From positions 682,001-746,000 of the forward strand of contig CAVZAT010000002.1 of the NCBI GenBank assembly GCA_963773335.1: a stretch of 64,000 nt of DNA, given 5' to 3'. Positions 8,881 to 19,294 of this stretch are shown piece after piece. The notes beneath the pieces are model-generated. The model made no database searches, was not told where the DNA came from, and saw only the letters and a list, made by a program, of their open reading frames with translations. Within the stretch, counting starts at the first letter, position 1. Every line of letters starts with the position of its first letter. Position numbers and translations under genes: made by a program. This DNA comes from UBA4742 sp963773335 (GTDB lineage: Bacteria > Actinomycetota > Acidimicrobiia > Acidimicrobiales > Acidimicrobilacustridaceae).

Positions 8881-9015
8881 CGTCGAACTCCTTGGCGTCG
8901 ATGGTTCGAACCCGACGGTTCGACCTGCCGCGAGTGTGGGGGCCTCGCCGCACCAGGGGCAGGGGACAAGGTCACATGCTGTCCGCCAGCCGACCTTCCC
9001 GGCGCCCAGGACGGG

Positions 9016-10209
9016 TCAGCGGCGCTCGGTGCCGACCACGGAGATGAAGCTCACGCACTCGCCGGGCTGACCGCCCAGGTTGTGGGTCAGCCCGAGCGTG
9101 CGGCCGGCCTCGACGGTGGCGATGCGGCGTTCGGCCGGCGCCTCGCCTCGCAGCTGGAGCCAGCACTCGAACATCATGCGAAGCCCCGAGGCCCCCACGG
9201 GGTGGCCGAAGGCCTTGAGCCCACCGTCGGGGTTGACCGGCAGGTCGCCGTCGAGGTCGTAGGTGCCGGCCAGCACCTCTTTCCACGCCGTGCCCCGGTC
9301 GGCGAACCCGAGGTCCTCCATGAGCACCAGCTCGGTGGGCGTGAAGCAGTCGTGCACCTCGGCCATGGCCAGCTCGGCCCGGGGATCGGTCACCCCGGCC
9401 TGGGCGTAGGCGTCGGCGGCGTTGGCCACCACCTCGGGGAAGGAGGTGAAGTCGTAGGCCGGATCGATGCTGCCCCGGGCGGGCCCGGCGGCCAGCGACA
9501 GCGCCTTCACGAACAGCGGCTGGTCGGTGTAGCGCGATGCGTCCTCGGCGCGCACCACGATGGCTGCCGCCGATCCGTCCGACACCCCCGAGCAGTCGAA
9601 GATGCCGAGCATCCCAGCGATCGACGGCGCGTTGGCGATCGTCTCGCGGGCCACCTCCCTGCGGAACTGCGCCCGCGGGTTGCGAGCCCCGTTGAAGTGG
9701 TTCTTCCAGGCGATGTGGGTCAGGGCTTCCTTCAGCTCGGACTCGTCGACGCCGTGGGTGGCCGCGTAGGCCGGGGCCAGGAAGCTGAACCGAGCCGGGG
9801 CGGTGGTCTCGGCGATGGTGCCGTCGTTGGGCACCGATCGGCCCACCAGCCCGGAGAAGCCCGAGTCCTTGAGCTTCTCGACGCCGATGGCCATGGCCAC
9901 GTCGAAGGCCCCGGAGGCCACCGCGTAGCAGGCGTTGCGCAGGGCGTCGGACCCCGTGGCGCACATGTTCTCGACCCGGGTCACCGGCTGGTGTTCGAGC
10001 CGCAGCGCCCGCGACAACGTGAGTCCCGAGTCGCCCGAGCCTTTGGTGCCGAACCAGTACGCCTCGACCTCGTCGCGGGTGACGCCCGCCGAGGCCATGG
10101 CAGCAGTCGACGACTCGATCAGCAGGTCGTCGACCCCTTTGTCCCAGTGCTCGCCGAAGTTGGTGCAGGCCATGCCCACGATGGCCACACGATCGCGGAT
10201 CGAACCCAT
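9016..10209 (-). CDS. SCP-x/lipid-transfer type thiolase (acetyl-CoA acetyltransferase family)
   Basis: A 397-residue thiolase starts MGSIRDRVAIVGMACTNFGE at ATG 10209, overlapping the upstream stop in TGATG. Thiolase hallmarks are Cys83 in RVENMCATGSDAL, His in AEVHDCFTPTE, GGLKAFGHPVGASGLR, and the final GLTHNLGGQPGEC. It belongs to the SCP-2/lipid-transfer thiolase branch that includes Ltp2 and BbsB. Members act as thiolases or retro-aldolases with a DUF35 partner. The upstream overlapping gene encodes exactly such a DUF35 (zinc-ribbon/OB) domain fused to an HMG-CoA-synthase-like domain. A physical complex is therefore expected, similar to the archaeal thiolase-DUF35-HMGCS assembly. Confidence 0.92.
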   Translation of the reverse strand: MGSIRDRVAIVGMACTNFGEHWDKGVDDLLIESSTAAMASAGVTRDEVEAYWFGTKGSGDSGLTLSRALRLEHQPVTRVENMCATGSDALRNACYAVASGAFDVAMAIGVEKLKDSGFSGLVGRSVPNDGTIAETTAPARFSFLAPAYAATHGVDESELKEALTHIAWKNHFNGARNPRAQFRREVARETIANAPSIAGMLGIFDCSGVSDGSAAAIVVRAEDASRYTDQPLFVKALSLAAGPARGSIDPAYDFTSFPEVVANAADAYAQAGVTDPRAELAMAEVHDCFTPTELVLMEDLGFADRGTAWKEVLAGTYDLDGDLPVNPDGGLKAFGHPVGASGLRMMFECWLQLRGEAPAERRIATVEAGRTLGLTHNLGGQPGECVSFISVVGTERR

Positions 10210-11611
10210 CAGACCTTCCTGGCCTTCCAGAAGTAGTTGTGCACGCCGTCCGCGGTGCTGATCTTGCGGAAGGACATGTCCACCCGGTCGCCGATGTGCA
10301 CACCGGCCGGATCGGCGTCGGCCAGCTCGCAGGAGAACCGGCCACCGCCGTCGAAGTCGATGACCACCGCGACCATCGGGGGACCGGGGGTGTAGGCCAG
10401 GTTGTCGATGGCATAGGTGGCGACCGTTGCCCCCACGTCCACCATGGGCGAGGGGTCCATGTGGTCGATGGCCTTGCAGTTGATGCAGAGGCGGACTGGC
10501 GGCAGGTGGAGCGTCCCGCACTCGGTGCAGGTGGTGCCGGCGAAGCCGAACTTGTACGGGGCCGTCCGCAACGACGGAGGCGCCGCCGGGCCGATGGGGT
10601 CGGGCCGGCGCGGCGGCTCACGATCCAGGAACCCCCGCCAGGTGAGGAAGGTGGCGTAGCGCATGCCCCCGAACCCGCCGGCCACCTGCTCGGCCACCGT
10701 CGGCGACGAGCGCCGCTGGGCGAGGGCCTCGGTGGTGCGCAGCACCAGTGCGGTGGCCCCGTCGGCCAGGATCGACCACTGCGATGGTCTGGCCCGGCTC
10801 GGCCCGGTCCAAGGTGTCGGCCAGCGCAACCCCGGCGTGGGCCGTGCCCGCGTTGCCCACGGAGCGGATCAGGTCCTCGGCCCCCGTGGCCACCCCGGCG
10901 CCCTTGGCGAACGCCTTGGCGGCCCGACCGTGCAGCCCGGCCACCACCAGCACGTCGACGTCGCCGGGGGAGAGCCTGGCCTGCTTCAGCGCGTCGGCGA
11001 AGGCGGCGTCGGCCAGGGGCACGTACACGTGCTCGCCGAAGCGCTCCTCCCATAGGTGCGAGGCCGGGTCCCCCGGGTGCCGCCACCGGTCGAGGAACTC
11101 GAGGGTGGTCGAGGCGCTGGCCAGCACCTCGGCCAGCACCGGGCCGTCACCCCCGAACAGGAAGGCGGCGGCCCCGTCGCCGCCGTCACGCTCGTCGGTC
11201 CCGCCGGGCAGGCCGGTGCGGATGTCGGACACCACCGCCAGGGTCGGGGTGGTGGTGTCGGCGGCGAGCACCAGGGCCCCGGCCCCCGAGCGGACCGAGC
11301 CCACCACGTCGACGGCCAGGCTGGAGGCGTCCAGGCTCGAGCGCGGCATGCACGATGTTGGCGTTGGTCTTGTCCAGGTAGGGGGGCGTGGCCGTGGCGA
11401 ACAACAGGCGATCGGGCGGGGACGCGCCGCGCAGGGCCACCCGGGCCGCCTCGACGCCCATCGACACGCTGTCCTCGTCGAACGAGGCCACCGACCGGGT
11501 ACCCGGGCCGCCCGCCGGGCCGGCCCCTCGCCCCAGGGCTGACGCGATCTCGGATCGGGCCAGCCGGTGCCGGGGTACGTAGGCCCCGTATCCCGTGACT
11601 CCCTGCGTCAT
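10209..11611 (-). CDS. HMG-CoA synthase/KAS III-like domain fused to DUF35 zinc ribbon/OB domain (two apparent frameshifts)
   Basis: Starting at ATG 11611 (MTQGVTGYGAYVPRHRLAR), the product can be followed through two reading-frame jumps near 11334 and 10773 to give about 466 residues. The first 300 residues are thiolase-fold: FATATPPYLDKTNANIVHAA, VDVVGSVRSGAGAL, VGNAGTAHAGVALAD and ILADGATALVLR. The last 130 residues are DUF35, with zinc ribbon CTECG and CINC, then an OB fold. No cysteine is visible anywhere in the thiolase-fold part; where HMG-CoA synthase has its nucleophile the sequence reads DVVGSVRSG. So this domain probably cannot do Cys-based Claisen chemistry and may be a scaffold or partner for the downstream thiolase. 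Each shift is one extra base, most likely sequencing error. Confidence 0.82.
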
Positions 11612-11871
11612 CGCGACAGTTAACACCGCCAAGTATGTGGGCGGCCACTCACCTGACGCTCGATCCCGGTGCAGGTCGACGCGTGGTCAGAGCCCGCCAT
11701 TCGGTGCTGTGCCATGGCATGTCGGGGCCGCGGGCCGAACTACCATCTCGTGGGCAGCAGCTCCGTATCGTGTGGGCGCCGGTCAGATCCCTGCGCCGAC
11801 GCCCTCCGAGGCGTCCCCGAGTTGCGAGATCGTTCACTCGCGAGCGGGCGCCGCGGAAACCAGGAGGATCC
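11612..11871. promoter_or_regulatory. Divergent promoter region between HMGCS-DUF35 gene and TetR gene
   Basis: This 260-nt gap separates two divergent genes and contains no convincing ORF. An AT-richer patch (ACAGTTAACACCGCC near 11617) lies just upstream of the leftward gene. A weak copy of the repeat (AGTGAACGATCTCGC on the minus strand, about 11824-11838) lies 35-50 nt before the TetR start and could serve autoregulation. Its right half is poor, so I do not count it among the seven clear sites. Confidence 0.35.
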
Positions 11872-12576
11872 ATGTCTGAGTCTGTTCTCGGGTCGTCGGA
11901 GAAGGTGAGCGGACCGCCCACCGGCCGTCGACTCACGGCCGAGGCACGGAAGAACTCCATCCTGCGCGCCGCCCGGCGGGCCTTCAGCGAGACCGGCGAC
12001 ATGAACGGCACCACCATGCGGGCCATCGCCGAGCGCGGGGGGATCAGCGAGGGCGTGATCTACCGCCACTTCGCCAGCAAGGACCAGCTGTTCTTCGAGG
12101 CCGTCGTCGCCCCCCTGGAGGAGGCGGTGGACGAACTGGTGGCCGCGGCCCGAGTGGTCGACCGCGACGAGCCCCTGACCTCGGATCGCCAGCTTCAGAC
12201 CCTCGAGGGCCTGTACCGTCAGCTCAGCTCGACCCTCGAAGAGGTGTTGCCCCTGCTGGGCCTGGTGCTGTTCGGCGACCCCAAGGTGGCCCAGCGCTTC
12301 TACCGGGAGAACTTCGCGCCGGCCATGGACCGCCTGGCCAAGGCCTGGCGAGACGTCGAGGATCGGCACGGCTACGCGTCCGAATCGTCGGATGTGTCGG
12401 CCCGGGCGGTCATGGGCATCGCGTTGGTCCTGGCCCTCGAGAGCCATCACAGTGGCGGGTTCGACCGCGATCGAGCCGTCACCCTGGTCAGCCAGGGCAC
12501 GATGCGGGGGTTCTTCCCCACCATGGCGCTCGACCCCGACGGGGACGGCCCGGTCGACCACGAGGCCCGCCGCTGA
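11872..12576 (+). CDS. TetR-family transcriptional regulator
   Basis: A 234-residue regulator starts at ATG 11872 behind an AGGAGGATCC ribosome site. The N-terminal helix-turn-helix spans about residues 22-70: ILRAARRAFSETGDMNGTTM, IAERGGISEGVIYRHFASKD. The rest is a helical ligand-binding domain of the usual TetR length. It stands between the thiolase/DUF35 pair and the alcohol-dehydrogenase operon, whose promoter has a clear copy of the RGTGAGCGNNCRCTNNN repeat. That makes it the best local candidate for the protein binding the seven repeats, most likely a repressor released by an acyl-CoA or related ligand. This link is inferred from position. Confidence 0.9.
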   Translation: MSESVLGSSEKVSGPPTGRRLTAEARKNSILRAARRAFSETGDMNGTTMRAIAERGGISEGVIYRHFASKDQLFFEAVVAPLEEAVDELVAAARVVDRDEPLTSDRQLQTLEGLYRQLSSTLEEVLPLLGLVLFGDPKVAQRFYRENFAPAMDRLAKAWRDVEDRHGYASESSDVSARAVMGIALVLALESHHSGGFDRDRAVTLVSQGTMRGFFPTMALDPDGDGPVDHEARR

Positions 12577-12637
12577 CCGGGCCGGCCGGCGGTGCTGGTC
12601 GACCCGGCCGATGGCATCACCAGGGTGGTCGGTCTAG

Positions 12638-12654
12638 ATTGAGCGAATGCTCGC
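12638..12654 (+). promoter_or_regulatory. Operator-like 17-bp repeat, site C
   Basis: ATTGAGCGAATGCTCGC lies 31 nt upstream of the alcohol dehydrogenase start at 12685. The inner GAGCGAATGCTCGC is nearly palindromic and matches the left half of the other copies exactly from GAGCG. Its closeness to the start codon suggests that binding would block transcription initiation. Confidence 0.5.
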
Positions 12655-12684
12655 TTACTTCGCCGGACCGGGTGGTCGTCGTCG

Positions 12685-13761
12685 ATGAGGGCTGCCGTTG
12701 CCTATGAACCGGGCGAGCCACTGGTCGTGGAGGAGGTCGAGCCGCTGCCGGTCGGGCCCCGCGACGTGCTCGTGCGGTTGTCGGCCAGCGGCATCTGCCA
12801 CACCGACCTGAACGTGATCAACGGCCTCTCGGCGTTGCCGCTGCCCATGGTGCCCGGCCACGAAGGATGCGGGGTGGTCGAGGAGGTCGGGCCCGAGGTG
12901 CGCCGGGTCGAGGTGGGGGATCGGGTGCTGGCGTCGGTCTCGCCCGCCTGCGGCGCCTGCTGGTGGTGCGTCAACTCGATGTCGAACCACTGCGAGCTCA
13001 AGTCGTCGGTCTCGTCCACGCCCCGCGTGCGACTCCCCTCGGGGGCGCGGGCGCCGGCGCTGTGCGGGTGCGGCACCTTTGCCGAGACCATGGTGGTGGA
13101 CGAGGCATCGGTGGTCGCGGTCGAGACCGATCTGGCCGACGAGGAGCTCGCCCTGTTGGGATGCGGAGTGACCACCGGGTTGGGCGCGGCGCTCAACACC
13201 GCCCGGGTGGCGCCGGGATCGAGCGTGGCCGTCATCGGCTGTGGGGGGGTGGGGCAGTCGGTCATCCAGGGAGCGGCCGTAGCCGGCGCGACCACCATCA
13301 TCGCCATCGACCCGGCGCCGGGTCGGCGAGAGACCAGCCTGCGGATGGGGGCGACCCACGCCATCGACCCGACGGCCGCGGATCCCGTCGAGCAGGTGCG
13401 GGCGCTGAGCGCCGGACGCGGGGTCGACTACAGCTTCGAGGTGGTCGGTCGTCCCGAGCTCATGGTGCAGGCCTTCGACCTGGCCCGGGCCGCTGGAACG
13501 GTGACCCTGGTCGGGATGCCCAGCAAGGACGCGGTGCTCACCCTGCCAGCGCTGCGGTCGGTGTTCTCGGGCAAGCGCCTGGCCGGGTCGGTGGTCGGCG
13601 ACGCCCAGATCCTGCGGGACTTCCCCCGGTTCGTGCAGCTGGCGGAGAAGGGCAAGGTCGATCTGGGTGCGATGGTCTCCCGGCGGATCAAGCTCGACGA
13701 GATCAACGACGGCATCGCCTGGCTGGATCGAGCCGAAGGCGTTCGCACGGTCGTTGTCTAG
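12685..13761 (+). CDS. Zinc-dependent alcohol dehydrogenase (MDR superfamily)
   Basis: A 358-residue medium-chain dehydrogenase starts MRAAVAYEPGEPLVVEEVEP. Catalytic zinc residues are Cys38 and His59-Glu60 (GHEG). Structural zinc cysteines are Cys89, Cys92, Cys95 and Cys103. The Rossmann motif is AVIGCGGVGQSVIQGA, followed by an acidic residue (AIDPAPGR) that favours NAD. It most resembles class III-like/aryl-alcohol or mycothiol-dependent types (ICHTDLNVINGLSALPLP). It opens a five-gene operon and its TAG overlaps the next GTG by one base. It would oxidise an alcohol intermediate feeding the amidohydrolase and 2-oxoacid oxidoreductase downstream; the substrate is unknown. Confidence 0.92.
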   Translation: MRAAVAYEPGEPLVVEEVEPLPVGPRDVLVRLSASGICHTDLNVINGLSALPLPMVPGHEGCGVVEEVGPEVRRVEVGDRVLASVSPACGACWWCVNSMSNHCELKSSVSSTPRVRLPSGARAPALCGCGTFAETMVVDEASVVAVETDLADEELALLGCGVTTGLGAALNTARVAPGSSVAVIGCGGVGQSVIQGAAVAGATTIIAIDPAPGRRETSLRMGATHAIDPTAADPVEQVRALSAGRGVDYSFEVVGRPELMVQAFDLARAAGTVTLVGMPSKDAVLTLPALRSVFSGKRLAGSVVGDAQILRDFPRFVQLAEKGKVDLGAMVSRRIKLDEINDGIAWLDRAEGVRTVVV

Positions 13762-15011
13762 TGGCTGACCGCACGCTCCTTCGCAACGCCCGGGTCCTCG
13801 AATGTTCGGGTGGGCCCGACGAGCGGGCCTTCGACGGCGACGTGCTCATCGAGGCCGACCGCATCGCCGCGGTGTCCCACGGGCGCCTCGAGGTCGACGG
13901 TGCGTTCGCCCGGGTGGTGGAGGCACACGGCGCCACCGTCCTGCCCGGCCTGGGTGATGCCCACACCCACATCAGCTGGCCCCTCGACTTCGTCTTCGAC
14001 CACGCCGCGGTGGCCAAGGCCCCCGCCGCCGAGCACGCCCTGGATGTCGCGGCGGTGACCCGGACGTTCCTGGAGAGCGGCTACACCCTCATCGTGGGGG
14101 CCGGCGTGCTCCAGCCCGACGACGACGTGTTGGCTCGCGACGCCATCGAAGGTGGCCTCATCGCCGGTCCACGCATCATCCCCAGCGGCCCCATGGTCGC
14201 CGAGCAGGGCCGGCTGGGCGCGGACGACGGCCTGATGGACGTGGTGGCCGACGCCGCCGGCCTGCGCGACGTCGTGGCCCGCCAGTGCGACGCCGGCGCG
14301 CGAGCGATCAAGCTGTTCATCTCCGGGGACGGCATCGTCCCGGCCTATCCATCCGAAGACGTCTACATGAACGACGAGATGTTGGAGGCGGCGGTGGACG
14401 AGGCCGACCACCACGGCGCCTTCATCACCGTCCATGCCCGAGGGGCGGCCAGCGTGGCCATGGCCGCCCGAACCGGGGTGCGGCTCATCCACCACGCCTG
14501 CTTCCTCGACGACGAGGCCGTGGCCGCGCTCGAGGCTCGGCGCGACGACGTGTGGGTGTGCCCGGGACTGCACTACCTGTGGGCGATGGTGAACGGCAAG
14601 GCCGACCCGTGGGGGATGACCCCCGAGCGCATCGAGGCGTCCGGCTACCGCCACGAGCTCGAATCGCAGGTGGAGGGACTGCACCGACTGGTGGCAGCTG
14701 GCATCCGCATCGTCTCCGGTGGCGACTTCGGCCACCAGTGGACCCATCACGGCACCTACGCGGCCGAACTGCAGCGCTACGTCGAGCTGGCGGGCATGAG
14801 CCCGGTCGAGGCCATCTGCACCTCCACCCGCAACATGGGCCCGCTCGTCCGCCTCGACGTGGGCCAGGTCCGCCAAGGGGCCCTTTCCGACCTGGTCATC
14901 GTCGACGGGGATCCCACCACCGACATCACCGTGCTCCAGGACCCGCAGCGTCGCCGCGCCGTCATCAAGGACGGCCGGTTCGTGTTCGTCAACCCCCGGT
15001 TCTATCCGTGA
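13761..15011 (+). CDS. Metal-dependent amidohydrolase (imidazolonepropionase/dipeptidase-like)
   Basis: A 416-residue protein starts at GTG 13761, sharing a base with the upstream TAG (TAGTG). Amidohydrolase-superfamily features are GDAHTHISW (HxH metal site), KLFISGDGI (the metal-bridging Lys region), HARGAASVAMA, IHHACFLDDEA and VSGGDFGHQW (the Asp). The C-terminus has GALSDLVIVDGDP, the typical closing beta-sandwich. The closest style is the PF01979 imidazolonepropionase-like branch that hydrolyses cyclic amides, ureides or peptides. It overlaps the start of the next gene (GTGA), so translation is coupled to the 2-oxoacid oxidoreductase. The substrate is not known. Confidence 0.9.
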   Translation: MADRTLLRNARVLECSGGPDERAFDGDVLIEADRIAAVSHGRLEVDGAFARVVEAHGATVLPGLGDAHTHISWPLDFVFDHAAVAKAPAAEHALDVAAVTRTFLESGYTLIVGAGVLQPDDDVLARDAIEGGLIAGPRIIPSGPMVAEQGRLGADDGLMDVVADAAGLRDVVARQCDAGARAIKLFISGDGIVPAYPSEDVYMNDEMLEAAVDEADHHGAFITVHARGAASVAMAARTGVRLIHHACFLDDEAVAALEARRDDVWVCPGLHYLWAMVNGKADPWGMTPERIEASGYRHELESQVEGLHRLVAAGIRIVSGGDFGHQWTHHGTYAAELQRYVELAGMSPVEAICTSTRNMGPLVRLDVGQVRQGALSDLVIVDGDPTTDITVLQDPQRRRAVIKDGRFVFVNPRFYP

Positions 15012-18000
15012 CCGACGTCCGGGGGCGGGCGCACACCACGACCATCCTGTCGGGGGTCGACGCCCTCGTGCGCCTGCTGGTGGTGCGCCGCCAGATCGAC
15101 CGGCGCGCCGGGCTGAACACCGCCACCATGGTCTCGGGCTACCCCGGCTCGCCACTGGGCGGACTCGACCTGGCCATCGAGAACGCGACCGAGCTGTTGG
15201 GCGAGCACGCCGTGGTGCACCGACCCGGGCTCAACGAGGAGCTGGCCGCGGCCACCGTGTGGGGCAGCCAGATGGGTGCGGCCATCGAGTACGCCGGGGT
15301 CGACGGTGTGGCCGGCGCCTGGTACGGCAAGACGCCGGGCCTGGATCGGTCCGGGGACGTGATCAAGCACGCCAACGCCATGGGCGCGGGACCGAACGGG
15401 GGCGTGGTCATGTTCTGTGGCGACGATCCGAGCGCCAAGTCCTCGACGCTGACCTGCGACAGTCAGCACACCTTCGAGGACGCGTGCATGCCGGTCCTCT
15501 ACCCCGGGGACCAGCAGGACGTGGTCGACCTCGGGGTGCACGCCTTCGCCATGTCGCGCTACGCGGGCGCCTGGGTGGGCATGAAGGTCGTCACCGCGGT
15601 GGCCGACGGCATCGGCTCGGTCGAGCTCGATCCCGACCGTTTCCACCCCACCGATCCGCCGGCGGTCGAGATCGACGGCCGTCCCTGGCGCCATCACCCC
15701 CAGACCACCATCGGTCCCCACGCCGTGGCCGACCAGGAGGTGCTGGTGGTGCACCACCGGTTGGCCGCCGCCCAGGCCTACGCCCGCCACAACGGGCTGG
15801 ACCGGACCGTCGGGGCCGGGTCCGGGGCGCGACTGGGGATCGTGTGCGCGGGCAAGACCTACTTCGACGTGATCCAGGCCTTCGCCGACCTGGGCGTCCA
15901 CGTCGACGATCTGGGCCAGCTGGGTGTCCGGGTGCTCAAGCTGGCCATGACCTTCCCGGTGGTCCCCGAGATCGTGGTCGACTTCGCCGGGTCAGTGGAC
16001 GAGCTGGTGGTGATCGAGGAGAAGCGGCCGTTCATCGAGACCCAGGTCCGCAGCCTCCTGCACGAAGCCCGCAGCCCGGTCCCGGTGATGGGCAAGCGGG
16101 ACGGCCACGGCCAGGTGCTGGCCTCGTCGGTGGGGGAGTTGGACGTAGCTGCGGTCGGCGCCATCCTCGGCCGGGTGCTGCCCGCCTTGGTCGGACGCCG
16201 CGAACCCGTGCCGGCCACGCCCCGGCTGATCCCGCAGCTCGAGGTCCCCTCACGGCCGCCCGCGTTCTGCAGCGGCTGTCCCCACAACCGCTCCACCGTG
16301 GCGCCGGTGGGCGCGCTGGTCGGGGGTGGGGTCGGCTGCCACGGGATCATGTACTTCGAGCCCCGCCAAGCCGGGTTGAAGAAGCTGCCGCCCACGCCCA
16401 TGGGGGCCGAGGGCGTGCCCTGGATCGGTCTGTCGCCCTTCGTGGCCGAACCGCACCTGATCCAGAACATCGGCGATGGCACGCTCAGCCACTCGGGCAC
16501 CCTGGCCATCCGGGCCAGCGTGGCCGCCGGCGTGGACATCACCTTCAAGGTCCTCTACAACTCGGCGGTGGCCATGACCGGCGGCCAGGACGTCACCGGC
16601 CTGATGGACATCCCGTCCATGACCCGCGGCGCTCGAAGCCGAGGGGGTGGCGCGGATCGTGGTGTGCGCCGAGGACCCCCGCCGCTACGGCCGCCGGGCC
16701 CGGTGGGCGCCGGGCGTGGAGGTGGTCGGGCGCGACGAGCTGGGTCGGGTCCAGGAGGCGCTGCAGCAGGTCTCGGGTGTCTCGGTCATCGTGTACGACC
16801 AGCGCTGCGCGGCCGAGGCCCGGCGGTTGCGCAAGCGCGGCCTGCTCGAGGAGCCGCCGCGCCAGGTGCTCATCAACGAGGCGGTGTGCGAGGGCTGCGG
16901 CGACTGCAGCACCAAGAGCAACTGCCTGTCGGTGCTGCCACTGGACACCGAGTTCGGGGAGAAGCGCCGGATCGACAACCTGTCGTGCAACCGCGACTAC
17001 ACGTGCCTCGACGGCGACTGCCCTTCGTTCGTCACGCTGATGCCCCGACCGGCGCGACGGGGGACCTGCCCACGACGACCCCGCCCACCGCCACCGGGTC
17101 GCCCGCCGTGGCGCAACGCCCGGTGCTGCCGACCGGCACCCTGCCGGCCCCGTCGGTGCCGGCGGTGGATGAGCCCTACGGCGTCTACTTCACCGGGATC
17201 GGGGGCACGGGCGTGGTCACGGCCAACCGCATCCTGGCCGCGGCGGCGGAGGTGGCCGGCTTCGTCGTCGGCGGCATGGACCAGACCGGCCTGTCGCAGA
17301 AGGCGGGGGCGGTGGTGTCGCACCTGCACCTGGCCACCGATCGTGACGCCCTGGCCTCGGCCACCATCAGTCCCGGCGGCGCCGACCTGTACCTGTCGGG
17401 AGACCTGTTGCAGGCGGCCAGCCCGACGCATCTGGCCAAGGTGCGACCCGATGCCACCATCGCCGTGGTCGACACCAGCGTCACGCCCACCGCCGCCATG
17501 TTGCAGACCGATCTGGCCGCGCCCGACCCCGAGGCGTTGCAGCAGGCCATCGCCGAAGCGGTCGGGGCCGACCGGGTGTGCTTCGTCGACTCGACCCGGA
17601 TCGCCCAGGACGTGTTCGCCAACCCTCTCCTGGCCAACGTCGTCATGCTGGGCGCCGCCTTCCAGCGAGGCGGGCTGCCCCTGTCGGTGGCCGACATCGA
17701 GGTGGCCATGGCTCGCCAGGGCCGGACCGCGGCCGACAACCGCCAGGCGTTCGAGTGGGGCCGGTGGGCGGCGCACGACCAGGCGGCCGTGGACGCCCGC
17801 CTGGTGGGGGCGGTGCGTGAGGACCGGCCGAGCCAAAGGATCATGGAGCCCTCGGCTCGAGGCGCAGGCCGCGGCGCGGTCGATGGTGGATCGGCGTCGG
17901 GTCCCGGCCCCTGTGCGTGACCTCCTCACCCGGCGAGCCGCCCAGGCCATCGACTACCAGAACAAGGCGCGCGCCGTGCGCTTCCTCGATCTGGTCGACC

Positions 18001-18548
18001 GGGCCATCTCGGCGGACGACGCCGGCCACGACTGGGTGCTGAGCCGGGCCGTGGCCGAGTCCTGGTTCAAGCTGCTCACCTACAAGGACGAGTACGAGGT
18101 GGCCCGGCTGCACCTCGGGGTGGACTACGACCGTGCCGCCCGCGACCTGGGGATCGACGGGGCCTACTCGGTGACCTACCACCTCCATCCGCCGATCCTG
18201 CGCCGGATGGGGCTGCGCAGGAAGCTGCCCATGGGCAAGCCCTACGCGGTCACCTTCCGCGCCCTGCGCAGCATGCGTCACCTCCGCGGCACGCCCCTCG
18301 ACGTCTTCGGCCGCGATCCTGATCGGCGCACCGAACGGGCGGTCATCGAGGAGTACGAGCAGCTCATGAACGCGCAGCTGGGGCCGCGTTCGAAGCTGAG
18401 CTACGGGGCGCGGGTGGAGCTGGCCGCCTCGGCGCTGGCCATCAAGGGCTACGGCGAGATCAAGGAGGCGGCCGTGGCGCGGTGGCGCGACCACGTGGCC
18501 GAGCTGACCGCGCCGGGCCCGACCTCACCGGTCCAGATCGACCGGTGA
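15008..18548 (+). CDS. Indolepyruvate:ferredoxin oxidoreductase, fused alpha-beta type (three apparent frameshifts)
   Basis: Beginning at GTG 15008, about 1179 residues can be followed across frame jumps near 16628, 17045 and 17854; that is the normal size of fused IorA-IorB proteins. Order: pyrimidine-binding domain (SGYPGSPLGGLD), TPP domain (FCSGCPHNRST, GCHGIMYF, IGDGTLSHSGTLAIRAS, NSAVAMTGGQD), ferredoxin-like cluster (VCEGCGDCSTKSNC, then LSCNRDYTCLDGDCPSF), gamma domain (GIGGTGVVTANRIL), and a C-terminal extension usual in this branch. It decarboxylates an aryl or branched 2-oxoacid to an acyl-CoA with ferredoxin as acceptor. One shift looks like a C5 read as C4 (17043-17046); the other two are single extra bases. 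I treat them as sequence errors. Confidence 0.88.
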
Positions 18549-19283
18549 TCAAGCGACTCTCGTTCGCCGACCGGGCTCCGGACGTCACCGCCGCCGTCTT
18601 CGCCGACGCCTGGACGCAGGCGTGGGCAGCGCGGGCTTCGGCACCGGTGCCAGCGACCCGCGTGGTGGTGTGCACGACCGTGCCCGACGTCGGTGGACCC
18701 GAGGCTCCCCACGACGGCGTGGCCATCGAGTGGTTCCTGGACGCCGCGCACCTGGCTGAGCACGACGCCTGGACGGTGCCGGCCGACGCCGTCGGCCGCC
18801 CCGTGGTCGATGCCGTGCCGGCCGAGGGCCTGCTGGTCGGCGACGGGCAGGTGGTGGTGGCCGACGAGGTGGTCTTGCGGGGCGCGGACTGGCTGACGCC
18901 GCCGGTGGGTGGACGGAGGCCCCAGGTTCAAGCACATGGCCTTGGCGCAGCGAGCGGCAGGAACGAGCGCGACCGAGTTCTCGCAGCGCTGGCGCAACCA
19001 CGCCGGCCAGGTCGGCCAGACCCCGACCACCGGGGGCCCGGCGGCCACCGTCATCCCCGGTGACATCCGGGGCCAGGCCTATGTGCAGAACCATCCCCGG
19101 CCACGGCCCGACGGAGACTGGCACTACGACGCGGTGAACGAGGTGTACTTCGAGGACCTCGAGGGTCTCGCCCGCCGCGTCCGGTGGTTCGAGGACAACC
19201 GTGTGGGATCCCAGCCCGACGAGTTGACCCAGGCGTCGTGGTTCCTGGCCCTGCGAGAAGTGATCGTGATCCCGAGCTCGTGA
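18545..19283 (+). CDS. EthD-domain protein (one apparent frameshift)
   Basis: The start is GTG 18545, overlapping the upstream TGA. With one extra base removed near 18907 (GTGGGTG for GTGGTG) the product is about 245 residues. The C-terminal half reads RFKHMALAQRAAGTSATEF and WRNHAGQV, then a YFEDLEGLARRVRWFEDN segment: this is the EthD dimeric alpha/beta-barrel fold. EthD proteins accompany P450 and oxygenase systems; some are enzymes, many have no assigned reaction. Two such domains in tandem are likely (residues 1-115 and 125-245). It follows the 2-oxoacid oxidoreductase in the operon. Confidence 0.8.
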
Positions 19284-19294
19284 AAGGCCTTCCC

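Noticed and set aside
8972..11086. 704-codon minus-strand frame across the thiolase and DUF35 genes
   Set aside because: Arg/Gly-rich out-of-frame translation; the thiolase and DUF35 motifs are in other frames.
11824..11838. Eighth copy of the operator repeat before the TetR gene
   Set aside because: Only the left arm matches (AGTGAACG); the right arm is too poor to count.
15008..18548. Programmed ribosomal frameshifting in the oxidoreductase gene
   Set aside because: Three shifts of mixed direction with no slippery heptamer, and the same error types occur in unrelated genes.
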